Positions 11,800 through 21,597 of a stretch of DNA of 37,543 nt are shown piece by piece (position 1 is the stretch's first letter; each line of letters begins with the position of its first letter). The stretch is from Nemertoderma westbladi (lineage: Eukaryota; Xenacoelomorpha; Nemertodermatida; Nemertodermatidae), in assembly GCA_032718475.1 (NCBI GenBank), contig JAUCBJ010007827.1, positions 1 to 37,543 on the forward strand, given 5' to 3'. The notes beneath the pieces are model-generated. The model saw only the letters and a list, made by a program, of their open reading frames with translations. It searched no databases and was not told where the DNA came from. Made by a program: the position numbers and the translations under genes.

Positions 11800-12690
11800 C
11801 CTTTAAAATTCTAGTCGATTAAGATATCGTAGCACTTACCGATACTCTTAAAAGGACAAATTTCCTAGAATTAAGGATCCTAGTCCCCAGACAGGCTCCG
11901 GAATAAAATTGTGTCTATTTAGTGTCAAATAATAAAATTTACGGGAATAATTTTAAATTCATATCCTCTCATGAATTTGATAAATTGTCATTTTATACAA
12001 TTTATAACATTCCCAAAATTCCATTAATTAATAGATCACGGGAGCGGAGATTCACCCTATTAAGTATATTAGTGTGAGAGAATCTCCAATATATAGTCAA
12101 TAGCCGATAAAATTCATAAAATCATGTATAAAGGGGAATATTGACAATTAAAGAATTACTATTAAATAGCATCCCAGATCTGTATGCATGAGAATTACCC
12201 TAATTATACTGCTAGCTTTCCATAATGTCACCATAGCAACAACTACGCTAGAATTAGAAGCGAGTTAAAAGAACAATGGAAAGCTTCCCCCATTGAATAA
12301 CATACGGAATAAATAGCACACTGCTAGTATCCAGGGATACATAATAATAACGTGGCATTCTGGAAGGCACTTGACTAATGGACAAATGGCCCGAATGTGT
12401 ACAATTTGTGACAGTTGTGTGGAATTTGTGCGTTTATAGGTGAATGTTACTACTAAGGTGTGCCTCTGCAGTAAGAACCTGAAGTAAATATAAACCCTTG
12501 GGACGGACAGTGGAGTGACTCGCGCTGGTTATTGTTGTCGTTGTGTAGCTACTACGTTGTCGAGAGGCACAGCGACGACAGTACATCAGCGCTGAGGATC
12601 TTGCGCTGTCCGGGGGCATTGAGGGGTAGGCAGTGACGACCACTAGCCTAATTATAATTAATTATAATATCGATAAACTCACATAGCAGC
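11800..12690 (+). other. Upstream region of the right arm gene
   Basis: Contains the single full 110-bp repeat (11800-11925, reverse orientation), AT-rich sequence and a GC-rich block (12500-12650). A TATA-like ttataatatcgataa lies shortly before the ATG. It is conserved with the left arm, and the role as promoter is inferred from position. Confidence 0.4.
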
Positions 12691-12691
12691 T

Positions 12692-14895
12692 ATGACTGAG
12701 TTGATAGAAGATGATCTTGGTATCAGGGAGTGATATACCCTACCATTGCAAGCGTTTGTTGATAGCTTAATACGCGGCGACGCTAGTCCAACTACTACGG
12801 AGGACGATGGCCGTTATATCGAACTGCCAATGTCCAAGGAACAACTCACACGTGAATTGGACTATAGAAAATTCACCGCTCGCTATACGCATCGTAATGG
12901 TACGTATATGGACTTCTTAACTACTGGTCATCCTATCGATTTACACGATACGGACGATGTAGACACCGAAAGGGAAATGGTTCTATTTAAATATCATACC
13001 CAGCGGAGTTGGAACGATAAACCGAGAATCGAACACGAAAATTCTATTCGCAACCAACTCGAAAGAGAAGATGTTGAAGAGCCGGATAAACGCAGTGACT
13101 TCAACGAATATCTGGAATTCTTGAGAGAAACATATCTCAATATAGCCAGTCAACAAACTCTAGAAACTCGATATCCTCAAGGTGTACATCATGACCCTAT
13201 GATAGAACTCAAATGGCTCTATTTCACTATGATGTATCTTACCGCCGATCGACCGCTACCTGTTGTCCCGGATAGCTTCGAACAGATAGAGGAATATTGT
13301 AAAACTGGAAAACAATCACCCGCGTTTCCCCTACAGGACGTGCGTCTTTGGTATTATTGCGATGAATGCCCTAGACCCAACCAGCAAACGGAAAGACATA
13401 AACATCCGCGGAGTCGTTGCGCTAAACACAGTTTTACTCACTATACTTACGGGAGTTTCGAGCGAAACTTGTTCGATGTATCACCTACGCTCGCTCGACT
13501 CAAAAGATCCTTAAATAAACCGATGATCAGAGTTCCGGAATACTCGGTCAGACCTCCTCATTCCCTGGTGAGACCTCAGACTCTTGATCCTAATAGTATC
13601 ACGGATCCTCCCGAACTGTACTCACTGCTCAAAGATCTAGTGTTACCTGAACAATTAGTCGGTGGCACTCCGGTTGTGGGCTCCCTAGATATTCGCCCAT
13701 CTTACCTAGCCAGATTGGGATGTGGACACCTAATATCGCCGTTCAACCCGTATAATCGTCCCGGTCTAACCCCGATACAACCTGTCACCGAGGTGGAGGA
13801 GACCGTTGTACGAAACGCGCTAGACGCTATTCGACAAAAGATCAGAAAAGGAACTTACGATTGTTTAGATAAACGTAAATTGCAGCGACAAGTCCAAGCG
13901 GTAAAAGAATTAGCTTTACCCCAGTTTGATCGGGAAATCCTGAATCTCGAGGAAGACATCAAACTTGGACGAATCTACTCTCTGCAAGAGTTTTTGGACG
14001 AACGCTTCCAACGACCAGCTGAGGAAAATCAGCTCGAGGAGAAGCATATTGAAATGGACGAGAGAGAAGAAGCAGCTTTAGCCCAGCCAGAAGCTCAAAT
14101 CGTTATGACCGATCTCTACTCCAAAACCATTATTTATCCTTCAATGGTTACCCATTTCGGAGACAAACTCTTCGCCACGGTACAACCCCAACCGGTTGAT
14201 ATCAACCTAAGATCTCGAGATCTTATCGCTGACGCTCCTATGTTACAACGTCCGCCAATCGAGGCCGCTCGTGCCGACGGTATAATCGTTGACCCTCCGG
14301 ACAATCGAGCGGATCTTGTCCGTCGTATGGTACACGAGGTCAACCTACGCGCTAGACGTTTACCGAACTCATTTTATGGGATCAAAGACCACCCTTATTA
14401 TGTCAATTTAACTCAATATTATATGGTGAAACCGGAAGATCTTACATACATTTTAAAGTTTCTACCATTGATAAATCACGCGGTGACTTGTTCATAAACT
14501 CGCATCCAGAGTTACAAGAAGTTCATAGACAACCATATGAATATAAAGCCAGAGAACGCGAGTTGGAAAGAACCATCAAACCGAGGAAATTTCTCACTAC
14601 TCACGGTCCACCTACCACTCTCGTGCAAATGACCCGTCCAGGGACCAGTAAGAGCTGCTGTCTTGAAACGCGCTCTGAAGGTTGTTCGACCTCGCTCCAC
14701 TGAGGTTGATATCGATCAACCGGGTACCTCGACCGGCGGATACACCGACCGTAACCCTAAACCTTCCGATGCAATTGTATTGTACCCTTCACCCAGGAGT
14801 TATAGCCCTCCTAGTAAAGTGGCTCGCCCCTAAGAGAAAAGGACTCTTGCTAGCCTCAAAAAACTGCGTAAACGCCGTTCGCGTAAGAAGGACTA
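12692..14895 (+). pseudogene. Unrecognised arm gene, right copy (nonsense and frameshift)
   Basis: The ATG at 12692 corresponds to the left-copy start (context gcagctATGA). An in-frame TGA at 12731-12733 replaces a lysine codon of the left copy. After it the frame is open from 12746 to 14497 (583 codons), including the about 55 codons deleted on the left. The CxxC...HxH...CxxH cluster lies at about 13359-13430 and the glutamate-rich stretch at about 13980-14110. The frame closes after a T-TTA-AAG heptamer (14452-14458). The downstream frame (reached by a -1 shift) continues from there through 14488, then has a 1-bp insertion at about 14638 and a TAA at 14831-14833 not found on the left. The C-terminal basic region ends at TAA 14893. 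The length of an unbroken version would be roughly 730-790 residues. No known domain is recognised. Long open frames after this much divergence suggest the family coded for protein until recently. Confidence 0.75.
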
Positions 14896-14969
14896 ACTGT
14901 TTAGAGTATTTTTATATTTTAGAAACTGTGATTTTTTATATTTTATAGAATTAAATCCCATTTTCTGGG

Positions 14970-16003
14970 AGCGGTGTAAAAGCTTTTGCGGACATAACAA
15001 GTCATTTCTCTCCGCAATATACCGTGTAGGTGCTTTAGCGGACATAACAAGCCATTTTCTCCGCAATGTACCGTTTAGGTGCTTTAGCGGACATAACAAG
15101 CCATTTTCTGCCACAATGCGCCTAATACTCTAAAAGACTGGAACTCAGATGACGAAATCTGTCAGCTGATATACTGTAAACGTGGAACCTCACTTTGTTC
15201 TCCTCAGCCAATCAGAGCGATTTTCATTTTATGTTGGACAAGGGCCTATGTAAAACCGCGCAATGCATTACGGTTTTTGTTTACCTTTCTGAGCGAGAGA
15301 ACTGCTTGGAAATCTTCTGTTACTTCTGTTGTGGAAATTTCAGACTTTGCCTAAAGATCTGATGGCTTTGATTATGGAACGTAAATCTATTATCTGGCAA
15401 CCAACTGACTGACGGGACATTGCTCAACCCAAACTGCTGGACACTGCATATCATACTAAACCAACAAACTGACTTTTCACCGCATTATTTACTTCTGTTT
15501 ACTGTCTGTTATTAATTGTTGTATATTGTTGGATATGTTGTTATATTTGGAGAATACCGATAAATTATCATAAAACCCCCAATCTTCTTGATTACTGAAG
15601 GTAAGAGGACAGTTTACCTGTAGCAACTGCGACTTAAATTATAGTGGTTTTTGTGTGAATTAAATGCTATTTCATAATCCCTACAAGTGTCAGTTGCGAT
15701 CTTCTTTATATATGATCAAATTCAGTGACGGTCGGCAGATCAGTGTGCAGTAGTGTGAAGTAGTGTGACAGATAATAAAGCATCTCCTAAAGAATGCGCT
15801 ATTTACGAAACTCAGTAGCCATCTAGTTGTGATTAGTATAAGTCATAACTCTGTTTTTATACTTAAAGCGCCACGTCCTAAAGGAACTGTTAACATTTCC
15901 CCGAAAGTAAATATATTTGTCAGAGATTATATAGTAACGATCAATCGAATAATACAGTAGGTCTACACCGCAATCACTATCAAGGCATCCGAATCAACGT
16001 AGT
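14970..16003 (+). repeat. Outer tail of the right arm, first copy of a direct duplication
   Basis: It starts tgtaaaagcttttgcgg and ends ggtctacaccgcaat. Within it lie about four 62-bp subrepeat units (to 15120), a CCAAT box (about 15208), a TATA-like tttatatatga (about 15706), several tgtgaagtag units, and AATAAA (about 15775). The second copy (16222-17195) is about 97% identical near its 3' end. The combination looks like an LTR or a compact promoter/polyadenylation unit. That reading is inference. Confidence 0.75.
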
Positions 16004-16128
16004 CATGTAAATACCGTTTTTTATAGTGGAAAGCCCATTAAATTTTAGGAAAAGTCACGAAATTTTGCTTTTCCCAACAACACTGAAACAAAGATACAGA
16101 TGATTTACAAAAAAATTTCTAAAAAGAA

Positions 16129-16139
16129 CCCCCCCCCCC
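16129..16139 (+). repeat. Poly-C tract (11 C)
   Basis: Run of 11 cytosines in the 220-bp spacer between the two tail copies. Confidence 0.9.
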
Positions 16140-16221
16140 GGACAAGTAGACAAATAGGGTTAAATTATACTTTTTGGTATTATATTTAAAAACACTACCG
16201 GAAGCTTGTTATCTTACAGTA

Positions 16222-17195
16222 GGCTGTAAAAGCTTTTGCGGACATAACAAGTCATTTTTCCCCGCAATCCACAGTGTAGGTGCTTTAGCGGACATAACAA
16301 GTCATTTTTGCCGCAATGCGCATAATACTCTAAAAGATTGGAGCTCAGATGACGAAATCTGTCAGCTGATTTCCTGTAGACGTGGAACCTCTTTGTTCTG
16401 CTCAGCCAATCAGAGCGATTTTCTCTTTATGTAGGACAGAGGCCTACGGAAAACTGCGCAATGCATTACGGTCTTTGTTTACCTTTCTGAGCCAGAGAAC
16501 CGGCTTAGAATTCTTCTGTGCTTCTGTTTTGGAAGTTTCAGACTTTGGCCTAAACATCTGATGGCTTTGATTATAAGAATGTAAATCTATTATCTGACTT
16601 ACGTCATCCAACTGACTGACCTGAATCACCTACTCTGGTCTTTCATTACGTAACACATACTGATTGTTGACCGCATTATTTTACTTCTATTATTAATTGT
16701 TGTTATATGGATATATATTGCTGATATATTTGGATAATACCGATGAATACTTATAAAACCCCCAATCTTCTTGATTATTGAAGGTGAGAGGAACAGGTTA
16801 CCGGTAGCAACTGCGACTTAAATTATAGTGGTTTTGTGTGAATTAAATGCTATTTCATAATCCCTACCAGTGTCAGTTGCGATCTTCCTTATATATGATC
16901 AAATTCAGTGACGGTCGGCAGATCAGTGTGAAGTAGTGTGAAGTCGTGTGAAGTAGTGTGACAGATAATAAAGCATCTCCTAAAGAATGCGCTATTTACG
17001 AAACTCAGTAGCCATCTAGTTGTGATTAGTATAAGTCATAACTCTGTTTTTATACTTAAAGCGCCACGTCCTAAAGGATCTGTTAATATTTCCCCGAAAG
17101 TAAATATATTTGTCAGAGATTATATAGTAATGATCAATTGAATAATACAGTAGGTCTGCACCGCAATAACTTCAAAGAACCTGAATCCAGTCTCC
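16222..17195 (+). repeat. Outer tail of the arm, second (direct) copy
   Basis: Same order of elements as 14970-16003: two 62-bp units, CCAAT box (about 16405), TATA-like tatatatgatc (about 16892), tgtgaagtcg/tgtgaagtag units and AATAAAG (about 16967). It is separated from the first copy by about 220 bp of unrelated sequence. The copy starts next to acagtagg, a string also found at the end of both copies. Confidence 0.75.
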
Positions 17196-17199
17196 CTTA

Positions 17200-18240
17200 A
17201 CTGTGGGTGAATGATCGCGCACAGACTGGCTTCGGCAGATGTAACTTCAGTACATTAAATAATTGGTCTAGGCTAAAGTCGATTTATAAACAAGAAGACA
17301 ACTAAAATTGGCAGGTTAAACTGCTAAAGGTCTAAAAGCGCGAACAAATTATATTCCCCTGCAACTTCTTTAAAAACTTTTATTACATCACATTTCAATG
17401 AAATAATTAATATATTCTTGTGCAAAAAGTTTACCGGGTGTGAGGAGTCCAGCATCAAGTTTCATAACCAAGTTTCAGAAACAATTGGCTACGTGTAAGG
17501 ACCTGTAAATATACCACATGTTGCTGAAAAGTAATCCAATGGGACTTCCGATGTAAGTCTAATACAGTAGCTGTGGTCTGCTAAAATCTTAAGTCGGGTC
17601 CCCCATGTTTCACTACGGAATAATATACATAAAAATTATTTTATTACGTAACTAGAGAGCCGCTTAACTACATAAACCAACATTTAGGTCACTATTTTGA
17701 GTCGTAACGATGACGCTGATACTATTTTTATAGCTAATAGAGTTAATTAATACTTTTGTAGCGATATGTAGATCTGTAGACGATCTGTAGAGTTGCCGCA
17801 GGTTCCCTATTTCGGCGGATCTCGACGTCCAGAAATATTTTACTATCAGTCTGTATAAATTCTTGTATCTTCAACTACGGGAGGGACCGTTGGGATGTAT
17901 TACAGTAATGTTCGGTGTAAAATTTATTGAATTTTTTTTTCGGCTTAAAATTTTTGAATTTTTTTCCGCTGTAAAAATTATTGAATTTTTAATCTACTTT
18001 AACTACATTGTGAGTTCTTTTTCTATGAGTTCTTTTTTTTCCTTGGGAAAGATGCAATCATTTTCTCACGATTTTGGGTCGACCGAAAAATTAACAATTT
18101 AAGAATAAAATTTATAATGTATATTTAATGACAAGTAATTAAGTTAATATTCTAAGGTCGAATCGAAGTCGAATTTTTTTACCTGAGTCGAATCGAAAAT
18201 GAATCGAAAAATTGCTTTTGATTTGATTCGATGCCAGTCC
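17200..18240. other. No gene seen; AT-rich with minor repeats
   Basis: Only short chance open frames. There are three imperfect copies of a gtaaaatttattgaattttt-like unit at 17918-17990 and clustered tcgaatcgaa motifs at 18155-18225. Confidence 0.5.
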
Positions 18241-18242
18241 CT

Positions 18243-18283
18243 GGCGTTAAGTAATGACCCCCTACTGGACATTACTTAACGCC
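18243..18283. other. Perfect 14-bp inverted repeat (hairpin)
   Basis: ggcgttaagtaatg (18243-18256) and its exact reverse complement (18270-18283) flank a 13-base loop. No CTRR motif follows, so it is not an obvious Helitron end. Confidence 0.8.
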
Positions 18284-18480
18284 GTCATGGTTACCACGTA
18301 AACAATAGGTGGAAATTTGCCTAACATCCAGATAGGCCTACTGCATTACCTACCGGGAGGCGGGGTATAGCTATTAATAACCAGTAGGGCCTAGCTATAT
18401 TATTATAACATGGCGCCAAACGCCACCATAAATATACGCTAACTTATTTATAACAAAAACTGTAGCCTGTCCTATTGTAT

Positions 18481-18600
18481 TTAGTTTATTGTTTTGGATA
18501 AAATAACGTGCCATTGTAACCTGCTCCTTTCCCTAGATTGAGAATTTAACATTGATGCGGGATATTAATTCGCCAAGGCGGGTTTTGCGTCCAGCCCCAA
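18481..18600 (+). repeat. Long copy of the dispersed module
   Basis: Contains gtttattgttttgg, gccattgtaacctgctcc, tttccctag, aatttaacattga and gatattaattcgcc in order. Most of these recur in the same order at 33215-33320 and, reversed, at 19465-19555. A 19-base poly-C tract follows immediately (18602-18620). Confidence 0.7.
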
Positions 18601-18601
18601 T

Positions 18602-18620
18602 CCCCCCCCCCCCCCCCCCC
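18602..18620 (+). repeat. Poly-C tract (19 C)
   Basis: Uninterrupted run of 19 cytosines. Confidence 0.95.
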
Positions 18621-18659
18621 TGACTCGCCTTTTTATATCCATATACTGTATACATCCAT

Positions 18660-19290
18660 TTGATTGGCTGTCTAATATATGACGAATTTTTTCCTTCATT
18701 GCTAATAATCGCACATGATTATGTGTTTGAGTGCCGAGGTTTGCAAGTCTGTGATTTGGTGTATTACTAAAAATGGGCCCTAAAACAACCTATTGGTTGT
18801 ATTGTTTCCTAACATTAGTACAGCCTAACCTAATATTCTAACATTGATTATTATGTCAAATTGAGGCAAACAGTGAGCATGGCTTAATATTACTAATGCA
18901 TATAAACTATACAGCACTGTAAGTGCTCTATAATAAGTCCCAACAAATATATTGTACACGGACTCAAATCCAAGCCATATATATAAATAAAAATATATTA
19001 ACATTGATCAATTAATTAATTAATCTTCTAACTTTTTTGTATACCATCAGTGGGATTATTAAATTATTAGACCTGTATGACTATTTTACTAAGTAAACCC
19101 ATTGCAGATGCGATCTGAGCCAAGAGTAATTCATTATTGCCAACATTGTTATTGATCCAAGCCTGACTAAAAACATATATAGACTTTAATTATTACCGGC
19201 ACTCTAACAAACAATATTATTATAATAAAATTATATTTAAATATTTAATGATTTCATTTTATAATTGTTTTTGCCGTATAATTTACAGAT
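18660..19290. other. No gene seen; AT-rich sequence
   Basis: No open frame or structured repeat beyond short attaattaat runs near 19010. Confidence 0.5.
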
Positions 19291-19299
19291 AGAGTGTAA

Positions 19300-19324
19300 C
19301 CCCCCTCCCCCCCCCCCCCCCCCC
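19300..19324 (+). repeat. Poly-C tract interrupted by one T
   Basis: Six C, one T, then 18 C. Confidence 0.95.
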
Positions 19325-19464
19325 TGTCTCATAATTTGAGACGATTTTGAATTTGAGAATTATTAATTGGTGTACAAAATCACACATATCGCACTGCAGA
19401 TATAATTTCTCCTAATATTTATGATATTTTTATGAAAACTCTCTGAATTAATATGTAACAATGT

Positions 19465-19555
19465 AACAAATGCCTCGTCTCAATGTTAACCTATTAATTA
19501 CGGGAAAGGAGCAGGTTATAGTGGCACTTTATAAGCGAAACAACAAAGACAATCA
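19465..19555 (-). repeat. Reversed copy of the dispersed module
   Basis: tcaatgttaacc, gggaaaggagcaggttata, tggcac and cgaaacaacaaagac match, in order, the reverse complement of 18481-18580. Confidence 0.6.
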
Positions 19556-19636
19556 ACTAAAATTAATAGCAAGCAAGCAAACAGTCGGCCGCGGCCGGAG
19601 GCGACCCGAAGGGTCCTCGTTCGATAACTGCTACCC

Positions 19637-19822
19637 GAATGTAGGTAGGGGGGATGCTACTCCTATCTGCTACCCGAAAGTAGGGGAGGGCGCTACTCCT
19701 ATCTGCTACCCGAAGGTAGGGGTTGGCGCTACTCCTATCTGCTACCCGAAGGTAGGGGTGGGCGCTACTCCTATCTGCTACCAGAAGGTAGGGGTTGGCG
19801 CTACTCCTATCTGCTACCCGAT
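19637..19822 (+). repeat. 36-bp satellite, short left block (about 5 units)
   Basis: Same unit (ctactcctatctgctacccg then aaggtaggggtgggcg) and same orientation as the large block at 21598-24345. The first unit is diverged. It is cut off at cccgat, where the AT-rich palindrome begins. Confidence 0.9.
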
Positions 19823-20596
19823 AAAAAATATCGAGAGTAAAAATAACGCGAGATGAAAAAATATCGAAAATAACGAGTGTTGAAAAATATCGAGTGTTGA
19901 AAAATATCGAGAGGAAAAATATCGAGTGTTGAAAAATATCGAGAGTAAAAATATCGAGTGTTGAAAAATATCGAGAGTAAAAATATCGAGTGTTGAAAAA
20001 TATAGAGAGTAAAAATATCGAGTGTTGAAAAATATCGAGAGTAAAAATATCGAGTGTTGAAAAATATCGAGTGTTGAAAAATATCGAGTGTTGAAAAATA
20101 TCGAGAGTAAAAATATCAAGAGTAAAAATATCGAGTTTTGAAAAATATCGAGAGTAAAAATATCGAGTGTTGAAAAATATCGAGAGTAAAAATAACGAGT
20201 GTTGAAAATATCGAGTGTTGAAAAATATCGAGAGTAAAAATATCGAGAGTAAAAATATCGAGTGTTGAAAAATATCGAGAGTAAAAATATCGAGTGTTGA
20301 AAAATATCGAGAGTAAAAATATCGAGTGTTGAAAAATATCGAGAGTAAAAATAACGAGTGTTGAAAAATATCGAGAGTAAAAATATCGAGTGTTGAAAAA
20401 TATCGAGTGTTGAAAAATATCGAGTGTTGAAAAATATCGAGAGTAAAAATATCGAGAGTAAAAATATCGAGTGTTGAAAAATATCGAGAGTAAAAATATC
20501 GAGAGTAAAAATATCGAGTGTTGAAAAATATCGAGAGTGAAAATATCGAGTGTTGAAAAATATCGAGTGTTGAAAAATATCGAGAGTAAAAATATT
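19822..20596 (+). repeat. Left arm of foldback-like palindrome (16/17-bp tandem repeats)
   Basis: About 47 alternating units of two types, aaaaatatcgagagta (16 bp) and aaaaatatcgagtgttg (17 bp). The first units are variant (taacgcgag). Each unit contains TATCGA. Long open frames here follow from the repeat and are not genes. Confidence 0.95.
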
Positions 20597-20921
20597 GCAT
20601 TTTGCATGAGCATTTTATTTAGAATTATGGAACAATATTGCAGTGCATGGGTTACAACAGTGCAACTGCAAGTGAATGGCATTAATACACCTTGGGTACT
20701 GTACCCATTCACCAGATTTATTATACTAGCTAGTTTTTGCTATTTTTTTAATAAATATTATAAAAGAAGTGCTAGCTATAAATTTTGATAAATATTATAA
20801 ATATTGTTAAATATTATATTAGAACACGTATAAGCTACCAAATGTTGATAAATATTGTTGTTCTAGAACATTTTTAGTAAAAAAAATTATCATACAACCC
20901 TTATTTAACAAAATTGTTACT
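20597..20921. other. Unique spacer of the foldback-like palindrome
   Basis: About 325 bp with no open frame of note and no repeat unit. It contains taaatattat-rich sequence and a possible short stem between gtgaatgg (20674-20681) and its imperfect complement ccattcacc (20704-20712). Confidence 0.6.
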
Positions 20922-21596
20922 ATCGATATTTTTACTCTCGATATTTTTCAACATTCTATATTTTTTTCAACACTCGATATTTTTACTCTCCATATTTTTC
21001 AACACTCGATATTTTTCAACACTCGATATTTTTCAACACTCGATATTTTTCAACACTCGATATTTTTACTCTCGATATTTTTCAACACTCGATATTTTTA
21101 CTCTCGATATTTTTCAACACTCGATATTTTTATTCTCGATATTTTTCAACACTCGATATTTTTACACTCGATATTTTTCAACACTCGATATTTTTACTCT
21201 CGATATTTTTCAACACTCGATATTTTTACTCTCGATATTTTTCAACACTCGATATTTTTACTCTCGATATTTTTCAACACTCGATATTTTTACTCTCGAT
21301 ATTTTTCAACACTCGATATTTTTACTCTCGATATTTTTCAACACTCGATATTTTTACTCTCGATATTTTTCAACACTCGATATTTTTACTCTCGATATTT
21401 TTCAACACTCGATATTTTTACTCTCGATATTTTTACTCTCGATATTCTTCAACACTCGGTATTTTTACTCTCGATATTTTTACCCTCGATATTTTTACTC
21501 TCGATATTTTTTGAACTCTCGATATTATCGTTATTTTTCAACACTCGATGTTTTTACTCGCGTTATTTTTCATGTCTCGATATTTTTCAATATAAC
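20922..21596 (-). repeat. Right arm of foldback-like palindrome
   Basis: About 40 units that are the reverse complement of 19822-20596 (ctcgatatttttactctcg and atatttttcaacactcg). The outermost units again show the variant cgcgttattttt, mirroring the left end, so the two arms match in end structure and not only in unit sequence. Confidence 0.95.
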
Positions 21597-21597
21597 C

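Larger units (their letters stand above)
11662..15330 (+). repeat. Right arm of the giant inverted repeat
   Basis: It mirrors 1-3560. The inner edge is at ataaatcggtgcccatct (about 11665-11682), which is the reverse complement of the left inner edge. It contains one full 110-bp repeat, the upstream region, the outward-facing gene, the 62-bp subrepeats and the CCAAT tip (agccaatcagagcg near 15208). Homology can be followed until the left arm leaves the window, so the true outer end is probably near 16000, as judged from the downstream duplicate. Confidence 0.9.

Noticed and set aside
14682-14948. Open frame over the 3' end of the right arm gene (and its counterpart 377-643)
   Set aside because: Alternative-frame shadow of the conserved basic C-terminal region.
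18243-18283. Helitron 3' end
   Set aside because: The hairpin is there but no CTRR terminus follows and no TC-start partner was seen.
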